This document shows positions 42,934 through 53,283 of a stretch of DNA of 64,000 nt, in pieces. Location of the stretch: assembly GCA_026770025.1 (NCBI GenBank), contig JAMXDE010000003.1:1550001-1614000 (forward strand). The letters are read 5' to 3'. The stretch comes from Craspedostauros australis. Taxonomy: Eukaryota > Bacillariophyta > Bacillariophyceae > Mastogloiales > Achnanthaceae. The notes under the pieces are model-generated. The model ran no database searches. It worked only from the letters and a program-made list of their open reading frames with translations, and was not told the origin of the DNA. Position 1 is the stretch's first letter, and each line of letters begins with the position of its first letter. A program made the position numbers and the translations under genes.

Positions 42934-45603
42934 ATGACCACCACCGCCAATCCCACCGCCAATCCAACTGCGCGTTCCGTCGTGGCTGCTGCTGATCCGC
43001 CCACTGCTACGCTCAACGCTGTACCCATCGCAGCTCCCGTTGCTGCACCCGTCGCTGCACCCGCCGCTGTGCCCACCACGGTGCTTCCTGCTCCACCCAC
43101 TGCAGTTCCTGCTACTGGACCTGGAGCAATGGTCGTTGATGCACCCACCACTGCGCCCGCTGCTACGCTCGCCGCCGAACCCAACACTGCCAATACTGGC
43201 GCCGCGGTTGAGACTACTGCAGCTGCTTGCACTGTGCATACTGTATCTACAGCACAGCAAAGCAAAAACGCGAAGGTGATTGCATTCATGGCATATGTCT
43301 TCGATCTGCAATTCACCAGAGACGACATCAAGGAGATCAAGAAGGGAGTGCTTCCCTTCACTCGTGAGCAGTACGATGCTGTCCGTCCTGTGCACATTGC
43401 CAACTTCTTGCGCAAGAAGGCATTTGGAACAGAGAATCCTGCTCCTGGTGCCTCATCCTCCTATGCGAGGCTTGGAACACTGAGGGGCTACTATTCTGCT
43501 ATCTCCAGCATCATGATTGATGGGGAAAATAGATGGTCCAATCGACACGAGGTTGGTAATCCATGCCGCAGTCAGCCTGTCTGGGATGTGATCAATGCAG
43601 TCAAGAAGCTGGAAAAGAAAGGAGATTGCAAGGAGGGGAGCGAGAGGGAACCATTTGAGCTCGAAGAGTTTGAACAGGTCCTGTCTATGCTCGCTGACTC
43701 CAGCGATGATGTCGCTGCGTACAGTCTCACCGCATTTTTCAAGTTGCAATTCCATCTTATTGGTCGCTGTGACGATATTGCGAACCTTCGGTTCAGCTAC
43801 TTCTCCACCATCCCAAATGCTCCTGGCCATATCGGCATCAAAGTCATGAAGTCCAAGAATGCTGCAGAGATCAGCAGGATTGCATTGCAGATTATTGTCG
43901 GATCATTCGATATCAAGTACTGTCCGATCCTTGCTCTTGCCATCCATATGGAGGCATCTATGCACAAGACAGAACGAGAGGAGCCCTACCTGTTCTCCAT
44001 GCGTGGTACTGGCGACAAGGTGCCCAAGCTGACTCTATCAGTAACGAAGGATGCGATCTCCCACTGCGTGAACGATCCAGAGTTCAAGGTCATCTCTAGC
44101 GAAGGGCCCATCAAGCGCCTCGGAACCCACTCCATCCGCAAGTGTTCCGCCACCCACGCAATGAACGTTGGTTGCTGCTTCACTACCGTCGTAGAGCGCG
44201 CCCGCTGGATGCTGCCCCAGCGAACTATTCTGAACAAGTACGTTCCTGCCACTCTCTCGTATCCTGATGCAGAGGTAGCATGCAGATCCACGCCCGAAGC
44301 ACCATGCACCTACAAGATTGTCAAGCCTGAAGTCGTCACAGATGATTGGCTCCTCGACAATGTCGCAAGGAAGATCCGACATCGTCTTGCCCGTCCCCTT
44401 GCCCTTGCATTTGCTCGTGGCCTGCTGTGGGGTGCAATGGACGCACATGCCTCCAAGATGATGCCTGCATGGCTCTCTGACAGTGTGCGTAAGGCCTACC
44501 GCGAGCTGGCACAGAAATCTAACTTGGACCCAGATGCTAACCCAGTGGAGCGAGTCTGCCTCTACGTCGGCAACGTACGCGGCATGCTCAAGATCGCTGA
44601 GGGCCCACGTCCTATCATCAATCGAGCTGCTGGCACAGGTGGTAATCCATTTGAGGCCTACCAACATGCCGAAGGGGTGGGAAGGGTCACTGTAACCATG
44701 TTGGAGACCCAGCAGCTGGCGCTCGATGGCATCAAGTCGGGTATAGAGACGGTGAGGACCACTGTTGCATGCAACCAGCTCAAGAGCAACAAGATGGAGA
44801 TGAAGCTGGACCTGATGGAGACGAAGCTAGACAGGATGGAGAACAAGCTCGACGTCCTCCTCGATCTTCTCACGAAGAACAGCAGCCATCATCAACCGCC
44901 CACCATCGATCTGGCACCAGCAGCATCTGTGCCAATTGATGTGCCTGTGCCATCCACACCACCAACCGAGACAGTACCAATTGATGTGTCTGTGCCACCA
45001 ACACCGACCGAGACAGCACCAACCGAAGAAACTGAGCCATCTCTGCCAACGCTGATCGATGCACCTACACCAACTGTAACATTTGCACCTATGGAGGTCG
45101 AGCCAGAACTGTCTCCTGCAACACAGGCAGAGGCCGAAGCAAGGCTGGAAGAGCAGAGATTGGAGCAAGCCGCAGCTGTGGCGGCAGAGCGGAAGCGAAT
45201 CGCGAAGCAAGCGAGAGCAAGAGCAGCTGCGATGTCACAGCGGACGAACAAACCCGATCCTGGGAGAGCAGTCCTCACCCCGCAACTAGGTACGTTGGAG
45301 CTGCTCTGGAGAGAGTATCATGAGGGATTGTATGGGTTGATGGCAGCAAAAGAGATGAACAAAGAAACGGACTTGAAGAACAGCAACAACAAGTTCATTT
45401 GGAACCGTCGCAAGTTCATTTGGGAGGAGTTCGAGCGTCTCGCTGAGCTCGGCGTTGAAGGGCCAGCAGCATTAGCGAACATACACAGAGAGTTTGGCAA
45501 GATGGCCACTGGCCAACTCAACATCGCAATCGGCAAAAGGAACAGAGCCAAAAAGAAGGCCTCCGAAGCCGCCGCCAAAGCCGCCGCCAAAGCCAACAAG
45601 TAG
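42934..45603 (+). CDS. Crypton-like tyrosine recombinase with GCR1_C-like C-terminus (889 aa)
   Basis: One intact frame from ATG 42934. Residues 1-105 are Ala/Pro/Thr-rich. The recombinase domain (about 110-450) has the full catalytic set: Arg278 (GRCDDIANL), a Lys in GIKVMKSKN, His399 and Arg402 (GTHSIRK), Trp425 (RARWML) and the nucleophile Tyr436 (LNKYV); spacing is like Cre (HxxR, +23 Trp, +11 Tyr). Residues 602-648 form a heptad coiled coil (KMEMKLDLMETKLDRMENKL). A Pro/Thr-rich linker follows, then at about 785-845 LELLWREYHEGLYG and IWNRRKFIWEEFERL, matching the GCR1_C DNA-binding fold of fungal Cryptons (LWxEW..G, then RR.xI..EI). A Lys/Ala-rich tail closes it. No RT is nearby, which excludes DIRS/Ngaro. 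Cryptons insert through a circular DNA intermediate without terminal repeats. The open frame suggests a young copy or a domesticated gene. Confidence 0.85.
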   Translation: MTTTANPTANPTARSVVAAADPPTATLNAVPIAAPVAAPVAAPAAVPTTVLPAPPTAVPATGPGAMVVDAPTTAPAATLAAEPNTANTGAAVETTAAACTVHTVSTAQQSKNAKVIAFMAYVFDLQFTRDDIKEIKKGVLPFTREQYDAVRPVHIANFLRKKAFGTENPAPGASSSYARLGTLRGYYSAISSIMIDGENRWSNRHEVGNPCRSQPVWDVINAVKKLEKKGDCKEGSEREPFELEEFEQVLSMLADSSDDVAAYSLTAFFKLQFHLIGRCDDIANLRFSYFSTIPNAPGHIGIKVMKSKNAAEISRIALQIIVGSFDIKYCPILALAIHMEASMHKTEREEPYLFSMRGTGDKVPKLTLSVTKDAISHCVNDPEFKVISSEGPIKRLGTHSIRKCSATHAMNVGCCFTTVVERARWMLPQRTILNKYVPATLSYPDAEVACRSTPEAPCTYKIVKPEVVTDDWLLDNVARKIRHRLARPLALAFARGLLWGAMDAHASKMMPAWLSDSVRKAYRELAQKSNLDPDANPVERVCLYVGNVRGMLKIAEGPRPIINRAAGTGGNPFEAYQHAEGVGRVTVTMLETQQLALDGIKSGIETVRTTVACNQLKSNKMEMKLDLMETKLDRMENKLDVLLDLLTKNSSHHQPPTIDLAPAASVPIDVPVPSTPPTETVPIDVSVPPTPTETAPTEETEPSLPTLIDAPTPTVTFAPMEVEPELSPATQAEAEARLEEQRLEQAAAVAAERKRIAKQARARAAAMSQRTNKPDPGRAVLTPQLGTLELLWREYHEGLYGLMAAKEMNKETDLKNSNNKFIWNRRKFIWEEFERLAELGVEGPAALANIHREFGKMATGQLNIAIGKRNRAKKKASEAAAKAAAKANK

Positions 45604-45858
45604 ACGTGAAGAATAGCAATTGTGATCCAGCGACTTCTGGTGCATCTCTCGTGGCGTTTTGGTGTGCTTCACAGTGTGTGTTGGTGCTGGTACGCAGTGA
45701 TTCGAATCGTGCGTCGACTTTCGGTCCAAAACAGAAACGATCGGGGTGTGATCAGAATCAAGGAGAGCGAGGATGTTCGCGGCGATCGGAGAAACTTTTG
45801 TTGCGAATTGGTCATGCCTTTTTGCTTCCGTCATCTCAGCCGTTCGCACAGATCGGCC
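45604..45858. other. Spacer with a decayed part of the 534-bp repeat
   Basis: From about 45740 a short, diverged piece of the downstream repeat is visible (GAGCGAGGATG...GCGATCGGAG, then CTTCCGTCATC), so the array decays leftwards. Confidence 0.55.
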
Positions 45859-48110
45859 ATGGTCGATCCCAGAATCGACGAGGATGAGGATACACACGGT
45901 GATCACAAAACTTCGATGACGATTCGATTCGGAGTACTTCGCACAAACAAAAAAGCATGACGCGCATAGCCATCACAGAGCGTTTTCGCGACTGCTCACC
46001 ACAACACCATCGCTATTGTACTGATAACACTATGCTACTATACTATAGTATTATACTATATAATACTATAGTATATTATTATACTACGGTACTCCACCAC
46101 GATGCTACTACACTACTACGCTACTACACTACTACACTACTACACTACTACACTACTACACGATCGAGGTGATTTCAATGATGTCCAACTCATCCTCGTC
46201 ACCACATCATCACGATGTGATGCGCAATACGATGGCATAACGAATACGAGGAGAGCGCACTTTTATGTTATAACATATAATTCAGACAATCATAGTATGA
46301 TGCCTGTTAGGAATGGTATTACTCTCATGGTCGTGTGCTTTCTCTGCTTTGGATTGTGTTACATGCGACAGGAATCGGCCATGATGTCCCAGAACTGAGG
46401 AGAGTGAGGATGCGCACGGCGATTGGAGGAGTTTTGTTGTGGATCCGATCCGAGTTTTGTGTGTCGCCGTCGTCTCTTTTTTCCGTCATCGTTCGTCCAT
46501 GAGTCGACTCCGGAAAATGGCCGACAAAAGCATGACGCGCACAGCCATCACAGAGCGTTTTCGCGACTGCTCACCACAACATCATCGCTATTGTACTGAA
46601 AACACTATGCTACTATACTAAGGTACTCCACCACAACGATACTACGATACTACGCTACTACGCTACTACGCTACTACACTACTACACTACTACACGATCG
46701 AGGTGATTTCAATGATGTCCAACTCATCCTCGTCACCACATCATCACGATGTGATGCGCAATACGATGGCATAACGAATACGAGGAGAGTGCACTTTTAT
46801 GTTATAACATATAATTCAGACAATCATAGTGTGATGCCTGTTAGGAATGGTATTTCTCTCATGGTCGTGTGCTTTCTCTGCTTTGGATTGTGTTACATGC
46901 GACAGGAATCGGCCATGATGTCCCAGAACTGAGGAGAGTGAGGATGCGCACGGCGATTGGAGGAGTTTTGTTGTGGATCCGATCCGAGTTTTGTGTGTCG
47001 CCGTCGTCTCTTTTTTCCGTCATCGTTCGTCCATGAGTCGACTCCGGAAAATGGCCGACAAAAGCATGACGCGCACAGCCATCACAGAGCGTTTTCGCGA
47101 CTGCTCACCACAACATCATCGCTATTGTACTGAAAACACTATGCTACTATACTAAGGTACTCCACCACAACGATACTACGATACTACGCTACTACGCTAC
47201 TACGCTACTACACTACTACACTACTACACGATCGAGGTGATTTCAATGATGTCCAACTCATCCTCGTCACCACATCATCACGATGTGATGCGCAATACGA
47301 TGGCATAACGAATACGAGGAGAGTGCACTTTTATGTTATAACATATAATTCAGACAATCATAGTGTGATGCCTGTTAGGAATGGTATTACTCTCATGGTC
47401 GTGTGATTTCTCTGCTTTGGATTGTGTTACATGCGACGGGAATCGGCCATGATGTCCCAGAACTGAGGAGAGTGAGGATGCGCACGGCGATTGGAGGAGT
47501 TTTGTTGTGGATCCGATCCGAGTTTTGTGTGTCGCCGTCGTCTCTTTTTTCCGTCATCGTTCGTCCATGAGTCGACTCCGGAAAATGGCCGACAAAAGCA
47601 TGACGCGCACAGCCATCACAGAGCGTTTTCGCGACTGCTCACCACAACATCATCGCTATTGTACTGAAAACACTATGCTACTATACTAAGGTACTACGCT
47701 CCCACGCGACTACGCTCCCACGCTACTACGCTACTACACTACCACACGATCGAGGTGATTTCAATGATGTCCAACTCATCCTCATCACCACATCATCGTG
47801 ATGTGATGCGCAATACGATGGCATAACGAATACGAGGAGAGCGCACTTTTATGTTATAACATATAATTCAGACAATCATAGTATGATGCCTGTTAGGAAT
47901 GGTATTACTCTCATGGTCGTGTGATTTCTCTGCTTTGGATTGTGTTACATGCGACGGGAATCGGCCATGATGTCCCAGAACTGAGGAGAGTGAGGATGCG
48001 CACGGCGATTGGAGGAGTTTTGTTGTGGATCCGATCCGAGTTTTGTGTGTCGCCGTCGTCTCTTTTTTCCGTCATCGTTCGTCCATGGGTCGACTCCAGA
48101 AAATGGACGA
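45859..48110. repeat. Tandem array of a 534-bp unit (about 4.3 copies)
   Basis: Phase marker GGCC-ATGATGTCCCAGAA recurs with units starting at 45859 (diverged), 46381, 46915 and 47449, and a partial unit from 47967; spacings are 522, 534, 534 and 518 bp. The inner copies are almost identical. Length changes come from an internal CTACTACAC/CTACTACG microsatellite in each unit. A 60-codon frame repeats in three units, but each ends at the microsatellite and is not considered a gene. Confidence 0.95.
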
Positions 48111-48530
48111 CTGCAGTGTGGGGAGTAGAGCAGGACGAAAAGGAGACACCAATCGAGCGGAGCGCCGATACGACCGACATATCAGTGCTGATCCAAGCGC
48201 AATGGATTGAGTCGTACCCCATTGTACATAATTGAGCGGGTCAGCTACAGTGTAGGCAGACAGATGAGACTTGACCAGAGTGGAATGAGGACGCGAACGA
48301 GCAGGGCGACCCATGTATGGGTAGTGCCATCATCGAACATGATTGTTACCTTTGATCATTTGCGGTCGGGCTATTGGCCATTTCCAGAGGGCGCACATCA
48401 TCAGGAATCCGTAGTGGGAGCAGGATGATTGATTGGTGTGGCGAATTTGAACGAATGTGGTGGCGGTCGCCAGTATGCGTGTGATCGGTGGCATGTGAAA
48501 GAGAGATGATCGCAGCGTAGTATCGCAGGT
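48111..48530. other. Intergenic, no recognised gene
   Basis: Non-repeat sequence between the 534-bp array and the LINE insertion. Confidence 0.4.
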
Positions 48531-48547
48531 ATTCAGATGGTCGATCA
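48531..48547 (+). repeat. Target-site duplication, left
   Basis: ATTCAGATGGTCGATCA, identical over 17 bp to 49931-49947. Confidence 0.9.
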
Positions 48548-49930
48548 TCGCACTGGAACGACGATGTCGACAAAATGGCGGGAGCGGAGCAGGGACGGAA
48601 CGGTCCGGAGCGTGATGAGGAACTGCATGGAGATGAGTGGTCAGTGTGGATAGGGGGAGAGAAGGCTTGCGCGAGCACGAAGGATACTCTGTGGGAACAC
48701 GTGCAGTGGCAGAAAACCGAGCAGTGGCAGAGTAGGACAGGCAAAATGGACTGGGAGGAGATGGCTGATGTCGACGGTCATTCTATACGAGCGACGATGC
48801 ATGGGCTGGAGAATGGAAGGCGACGATGGGTGGTGAAGCACGCGGCGCATTTCGGACCGGTCGGCAGGAATATGCGGAAGTGGAAATTCTGGAGCGATGG
48901 CCTATGCCTGGTATGCAAAACAGAGGAAGAGATGAAGGCGCATGTGATGCAGTGTCAGCATCCTGCTGCGATGCAAGTGAGGCATGCCGCTTTGGAGAAG
49001 TGGGCGCGCGCGATGAGAATGGACGAGGGGGATCCGCAAATGGTACAAGAGATCGTGCGGCAGGTGCGAATGTGGACAGAACAGCGCGAGGCGGAACCGC
49101 AAGGGTGGTCTGATGTGCACAGAGCATCGATGGCGCAAGGCAAGATTGGATGGGACAAGATGGTGATGGGGAGGTGGTCTTGGCAGTGGCGGCGAGTACG
49201 GACTGAAACGATGCGGCGAAGTGGCAGTAGAGATACGCCGACGCATTGGATTAGCCAAGCGATTCGAGGCCTGTGGGAAGTACGATGGGTGGCGTGGAAA
49301 GCATGAAATCAGGCACTGCACGAGGATGAGCTTTGGAGCAAATAGACAGAGAAGGTCCAGCAGGCGCAAGAGAAGGTGGAAGTGGTGTAGCAGCGAGGGA
49401 GTAGAGGATTATTATGGAGGGACGCAGGGCTGCTGGAGAACACGAGCAAGGAGCAGGTCCAGAGAATGCCAGTGGATGAGCAACTTGCGCGGGTACGGCA
49501 TGTGGAGGCGGCCAGAGTAGGAACAGCGGCAAGCCGGTTATGGCAGACGGGGCCAAGGACAGGAGCAGCAACGCCCACCATGGGTGACAGGCAACGAAGA
49601 GGGCGCCAAAGGGAGGATTATGGCATCAGGAGGGGCAGAAGAGGAAGTGCGCGAGCAGGCTCCGGTCAAGGAGGGCAGAGCGTGAACAAGCGAGGCGGAG
49701 ACGCGGGAATACATGATATGGGTGAAGTGCACGGCGGATGTGGAATCGGGTGCCCAGTGCGGTATGTTCTATGTGATTTATGGAGATGGCAATCTGTGGA
49801 AGGCAGGGAAGCGAGATCCTAATAGAAGTCGTTCTGGCGTGGTCGGCCTTTTGGCTCGTCGTTTGCGGGCGACTATGAAGCCTTCGAGGCAACCTTGAAT
49901 GCAAGGGATAGTCAGTGAGTTATTATTATT
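48548..49930 (+). mobile_element. 5'-truncated LINE-like retrotransposon with 17-bp target-site duplication
   Basis: A 1383-bp insertion ends in a (TTA)n tail (about 49917-49930) and is flanked by perfect 17-bp direct repeats, the signature of target-primed reverse transcription. It retains only the region downstream of the reverse transcriptase core. Confidence 0.88.
48575..49306 (+). pseudogene. LINE ORF2 C-terminal region, interrupted
   Basis: 243 codons are open and match the segment after the RT domain. It has a zinc-like CLVCKTEEEMKAH-x3-C motif, then Trp-rich sequence ending LWEVRWVAWKA. The frame then hits TGA (49304), TAG (49343) and TAG (49388), yet homologous sequence continues beyond each (NQALHEDELW, then YYGG in one frame and RMPVDEQLARVRHVEAARV in another). 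The conserved W-x-x-RN-x-x-L motif places an Arg codon CGA at the TGA. So this is the 3' end of a dead copy, truncated at its 5' side by incomplete reverse transcription. No endonuclease or RT catalytic residues are present. Confidence 0.75.
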
Positions 49931-49947
49931 ATTCAGATGGTCGATCA
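49931..49947 (+). repeat. Target-site duplication, right
   Basis: Partner of 48531-48547. Confidence 0.9.
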
Positions 49948-51800
49948 GATGATCTGCGTGGTCATGGCGAATCATTTCTGATGTAGATGCCGTCGCCATC
50001 CCACTGCAACTCTCTAGATCACCGAGGCGGCGCCTGAATCCACATGACGCCTGTGTGTCGGTATCATTGCAGTTGTGCACACATCTCAAAATGTGAGCGG
50101 ACTCAAGTCCACGACTGTTCCCAAGCTGGACTCAGACCTGGACAAAAAGAAATACCGATCGGTCAGTTCGCGCCAAAAGCATCGGGCCGCATCCTCAGTG
50201 CGCCGAGAATGTGCGCATCCTCCAACGCATGATCCTTCGTGGGGCCATGCCCCTATGCGACAATCATCGATCGACAATGCTCAACCAAAGACGTTCAGTC
50301 TCCCAAGTAATTCGATCACTGGACGCTATCCTATCAGACTCAATTTTCAACATATCAACACATCCGTTTGGTTTCGCATCCGTTTCACTGAGCACACACA
50401 CACACTCCTCGCACTTGCCCGCGGTGTATGGCAATCATCAGACCATCAGCTTCCGCACCTCAGTCAACTAGTCATAAAACCCAAGTAGCTGTATTCTAAG
50501 ACCGCGATCTATCACATAGTAGTCGGATCATTTTGGGGGTACCAGCTACATACACTTTTGATCCGCTGCATCACGCGGTTACGTTCCAGGTCATTGGTAC
50601 GTATGTGCCTACGGACATGCAATTCAGAGGACTACGTTGTGACCTTGAGGACCAACTCCAACCATTCGCGGCATGTATCAACGCAATAGCCACGCTACGA
50701 ATACTCGACCACGTATTCGTTACTTTTGGAATGCGGTTCACAAGAAACAACCAGACGGACCAAGGAACAACGCCAACAGCACAAAAGAATGAAGTTATGC
50801 TTTCGCGGCGACGGCCACCAATCTCATGATCATTGCGAGCCCATGCAATTGAAGTATGATCGGTCGTGACACATTGCGATCTCGCTGCAGATTCCATTTT
50901 TCACAACCGGCACATATTCAAGGACACGGAGAGCACCATCCGCATCATCCCCGCAACAAACGTAATAAGTAGGCTACCGCAAGAGAGCTGCTGTCCATTT
51001 TCCTGCTATACTCAGCTTGCTGCCGTAGTTCATGGTGATTGCAGTCTCAGCCATTTCGTGTTTTGCATGATATTTTGCAGGGATTATGAACTAGCGTTTT
51101 GCTCCACAGGAAACAAAAAATGACGAGTCAATGGTTCAGTTGGCCCACGGCACATTTTTTGGCCTGTCTGAACTCCAACCTGTGAAGTGACGTCGCTCAC
51201 TTTTTGCCGCTTTGGAGGTGCGCGCCAGTCGCTGGCGATCGTTTTACTCTCCATCCTTGGGTGCACTCGTCTCTCACCCATGGAACCGTCCTGCCAGGTG
51301 CGTGCATGGCTGCCACAAATGAAAGTTGTACAAATGCTTGGGCTCCTATCACCAACAATAGGTCGTGCGGTGCTGTTTTCATTTTGTTCCATTTCTCCAT
51401 TCGAATATTGGTGTTGTCATTGCTGTTTTCGTTCCGTGCTCGGTGCTCCACTTGTGCCATGGAACTATGCAGCACATGTGCCAACTTTCTTGTAAAAGGG
51501 TGAAAGGCTGATTTATGATAACTTGACTGTCGTCTTCTGATTGCAGCGCGAGAGTGAGCGATGCCCTGCATGCACCGTGCGATGGGACGAGATGTCAGCT
51601 CTTGATTGTAGTAGAGCGGTGAACGGAACAGGATGACTGGTGGCTCTGACGTTGCTGGTCTGATGATCAAAGAAGGACAACGATGCTGCATGATGTTGTG
51701 TCATGCACGAGGATCTGGGAACCGATGTAGAGGGGTTTTTCTGAGGCGGCAACAATCCAGAAAGTCCGTGGCGAAATGGTCTGGATAGCTCATATGTTGC
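49948..51800. other. Intergenic, no recognised gene
   Basis: Frames of up to 164 codons without domains. The right part may be decayed LINE sequence leading into the next fragment. Confidence 0.4.
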
Positions 51801-52290
51801 ATCTAGCGCATGGCGTGGGAGCAATGGGCAGCTCGAAACGAAGCACTTTTTGAAGGTCAAGACTTGGCTGAAGCCGGAATAAATCAAGCTCTTCGCAATA
51901 GATCAGAATCATTTCGTCTCCGCCGCGAGCACCATCGGCCCACTCACCACAGGATTCAACGGACGGCACCAACAGCAGACGCGCACATAGCGCAGGTCGC
52001 GATATGGGTCGAGCAAACCACACAGATGTTGCATGAACCGACTGCCTCTGGCACCCTGTTCATGTGGCTGAAGCGCAGAAGACGCGCTCATCCAACCCCG
52101 GCCTAAAATGTAAAGCAGCCGCATACACGACAGCTCGCACATTCACTGAATGCATACAACAATCAACAGATTCTGTGCTCCCTTAGTGTCCGGCGCGAAG
52201 TTGAAAGGAGGCGGAGGGAAGCGCCTCCAGCGCAGCCCCATAAGAGAGTTTGATCTTTGCATTATTTATTTGCTCATGCACAAGGATCTG
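51801..52290 (+). mobile_element. Second LINE 3' fragment with hairpin and (TTTA)n-type tail
   Basis: 51810-52106 encodes 98 codons with WEQWAARNEALF, the same W-x-x-RN-x-x-L motif as the LINE at 48.5 kb but in a different lineage downstream. It ends in WLKRRRRAHP. About 90 bp later comes a 3' signature: TTCTGTGCTC, then GGAGGCG-gagggaag-CGCCTCC (a 7-bp hairpin stem) and a short TTATTTATTT tail near 52260. The retroposon at 56007-56217 shares this end. A TAG two codons before the Met suggests the frame once ran further upstream. Confidence 0.6.
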
Positions 52291-53283
52291 AAGCTTCAAG
52301 GAACATGACAGACGACGTAGGATGATGGAGGGAGTTGCAATTTTCGGGGCGAGGTTGGTGATGGCGCCATTTGTTGATTGGTATCTTTCATCGAGTCCCC
52401 AGTCACGGATTACTGACAACTCCATCGACTCCCACAACTTTGCCGCATGCGTTCACAAAATACGATCGGGCACTGTGCCATGCATGGACGTGGTCGATCG
52501 GGACGGCTCGTACTCGCATATGCTCGATGATAGTGCCGATACGCATCAAAGTATTGCTTGCGTTTTGTTGCTGTAGACTGGCTCAGATCAGCCTACATTG
52601 GTGCATCCATCCGTCCGAGAGGCATTGAGGTTGCAGGCTATGCACATGCTCATTCGCATGCATTCACCTCCACCATTCTCAAACCTCCACATCCAAAATC
52701 ATGTGTGAACACTCTTAGGAATGTGAGATCGCGATTCTCAAGCTTGGTTCAGTACGATAAATCGCTTAGAAGCTGCCATGCTGATATGGGTATGGGTATC
52801 CAACCATTCAGGTCTTTGCGGAGGCTTCAGGAGCAGATCAAGGGCGTTGATACACCTATGAGCGCCCCCTGGATACAACACAGTTTGATGGACGTCCTGA
52901 GATTGATGATTCCAATGGGGATTTGTTCAGATATGGTTCATGTTGGCAGTTCCTGGATGGTGTCACGTGAAGGCAAAGTTTGAAGGAGCCGGTATTCGAA
53001 GATGCAAATGCAGCAAATAACCACATGGAAAGTGTCCGGGAGAGGTCCAAGGATAAGCTCAAGATGATTTCATTCCTCCAAATTGATCAGTGCAGTGCAG
53101 ATATAGGCCGGTTTGACCCACAGTGGCGTTCGACGATCGGTGTCATCGTGTGTACGAGGAACATGAAGGTGTCAACCCCTTACGAAAGTAAAGAAAGCGT
53201 ACAAACCCACGGAATATGCCGATGGAAAGGCCTTGGATGGGTCCCAATCGGTTGCATGCCTTCGGACTGGTCATTCCCATGCA
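52291..53283. other. Intergenic, left flank of the satellite
   Basis: A 141-codon frame (52558-52983) has no recognised domain. Just before 53284 a rearranged fragment of the satellite monomer (TGGTCATTCCCATG) is visible. Confidence 0.4.

Noticed and set aside
46439-47689. Three identical 60-codon frames in the 534-bp repeat
   Set aside because: They are copies of one frame that ends in a microsatellite. No domain, and the frame breaks in the outer units.
41680-51500. Apparent similarity between about 41790-41840 and 51470-51510 (GGCACCAATTTTCCTG against GTGCCAACTTTCTTG)
   Set aside because: Only a short imperfect match without extension on either side; not enough for a shared repeat.
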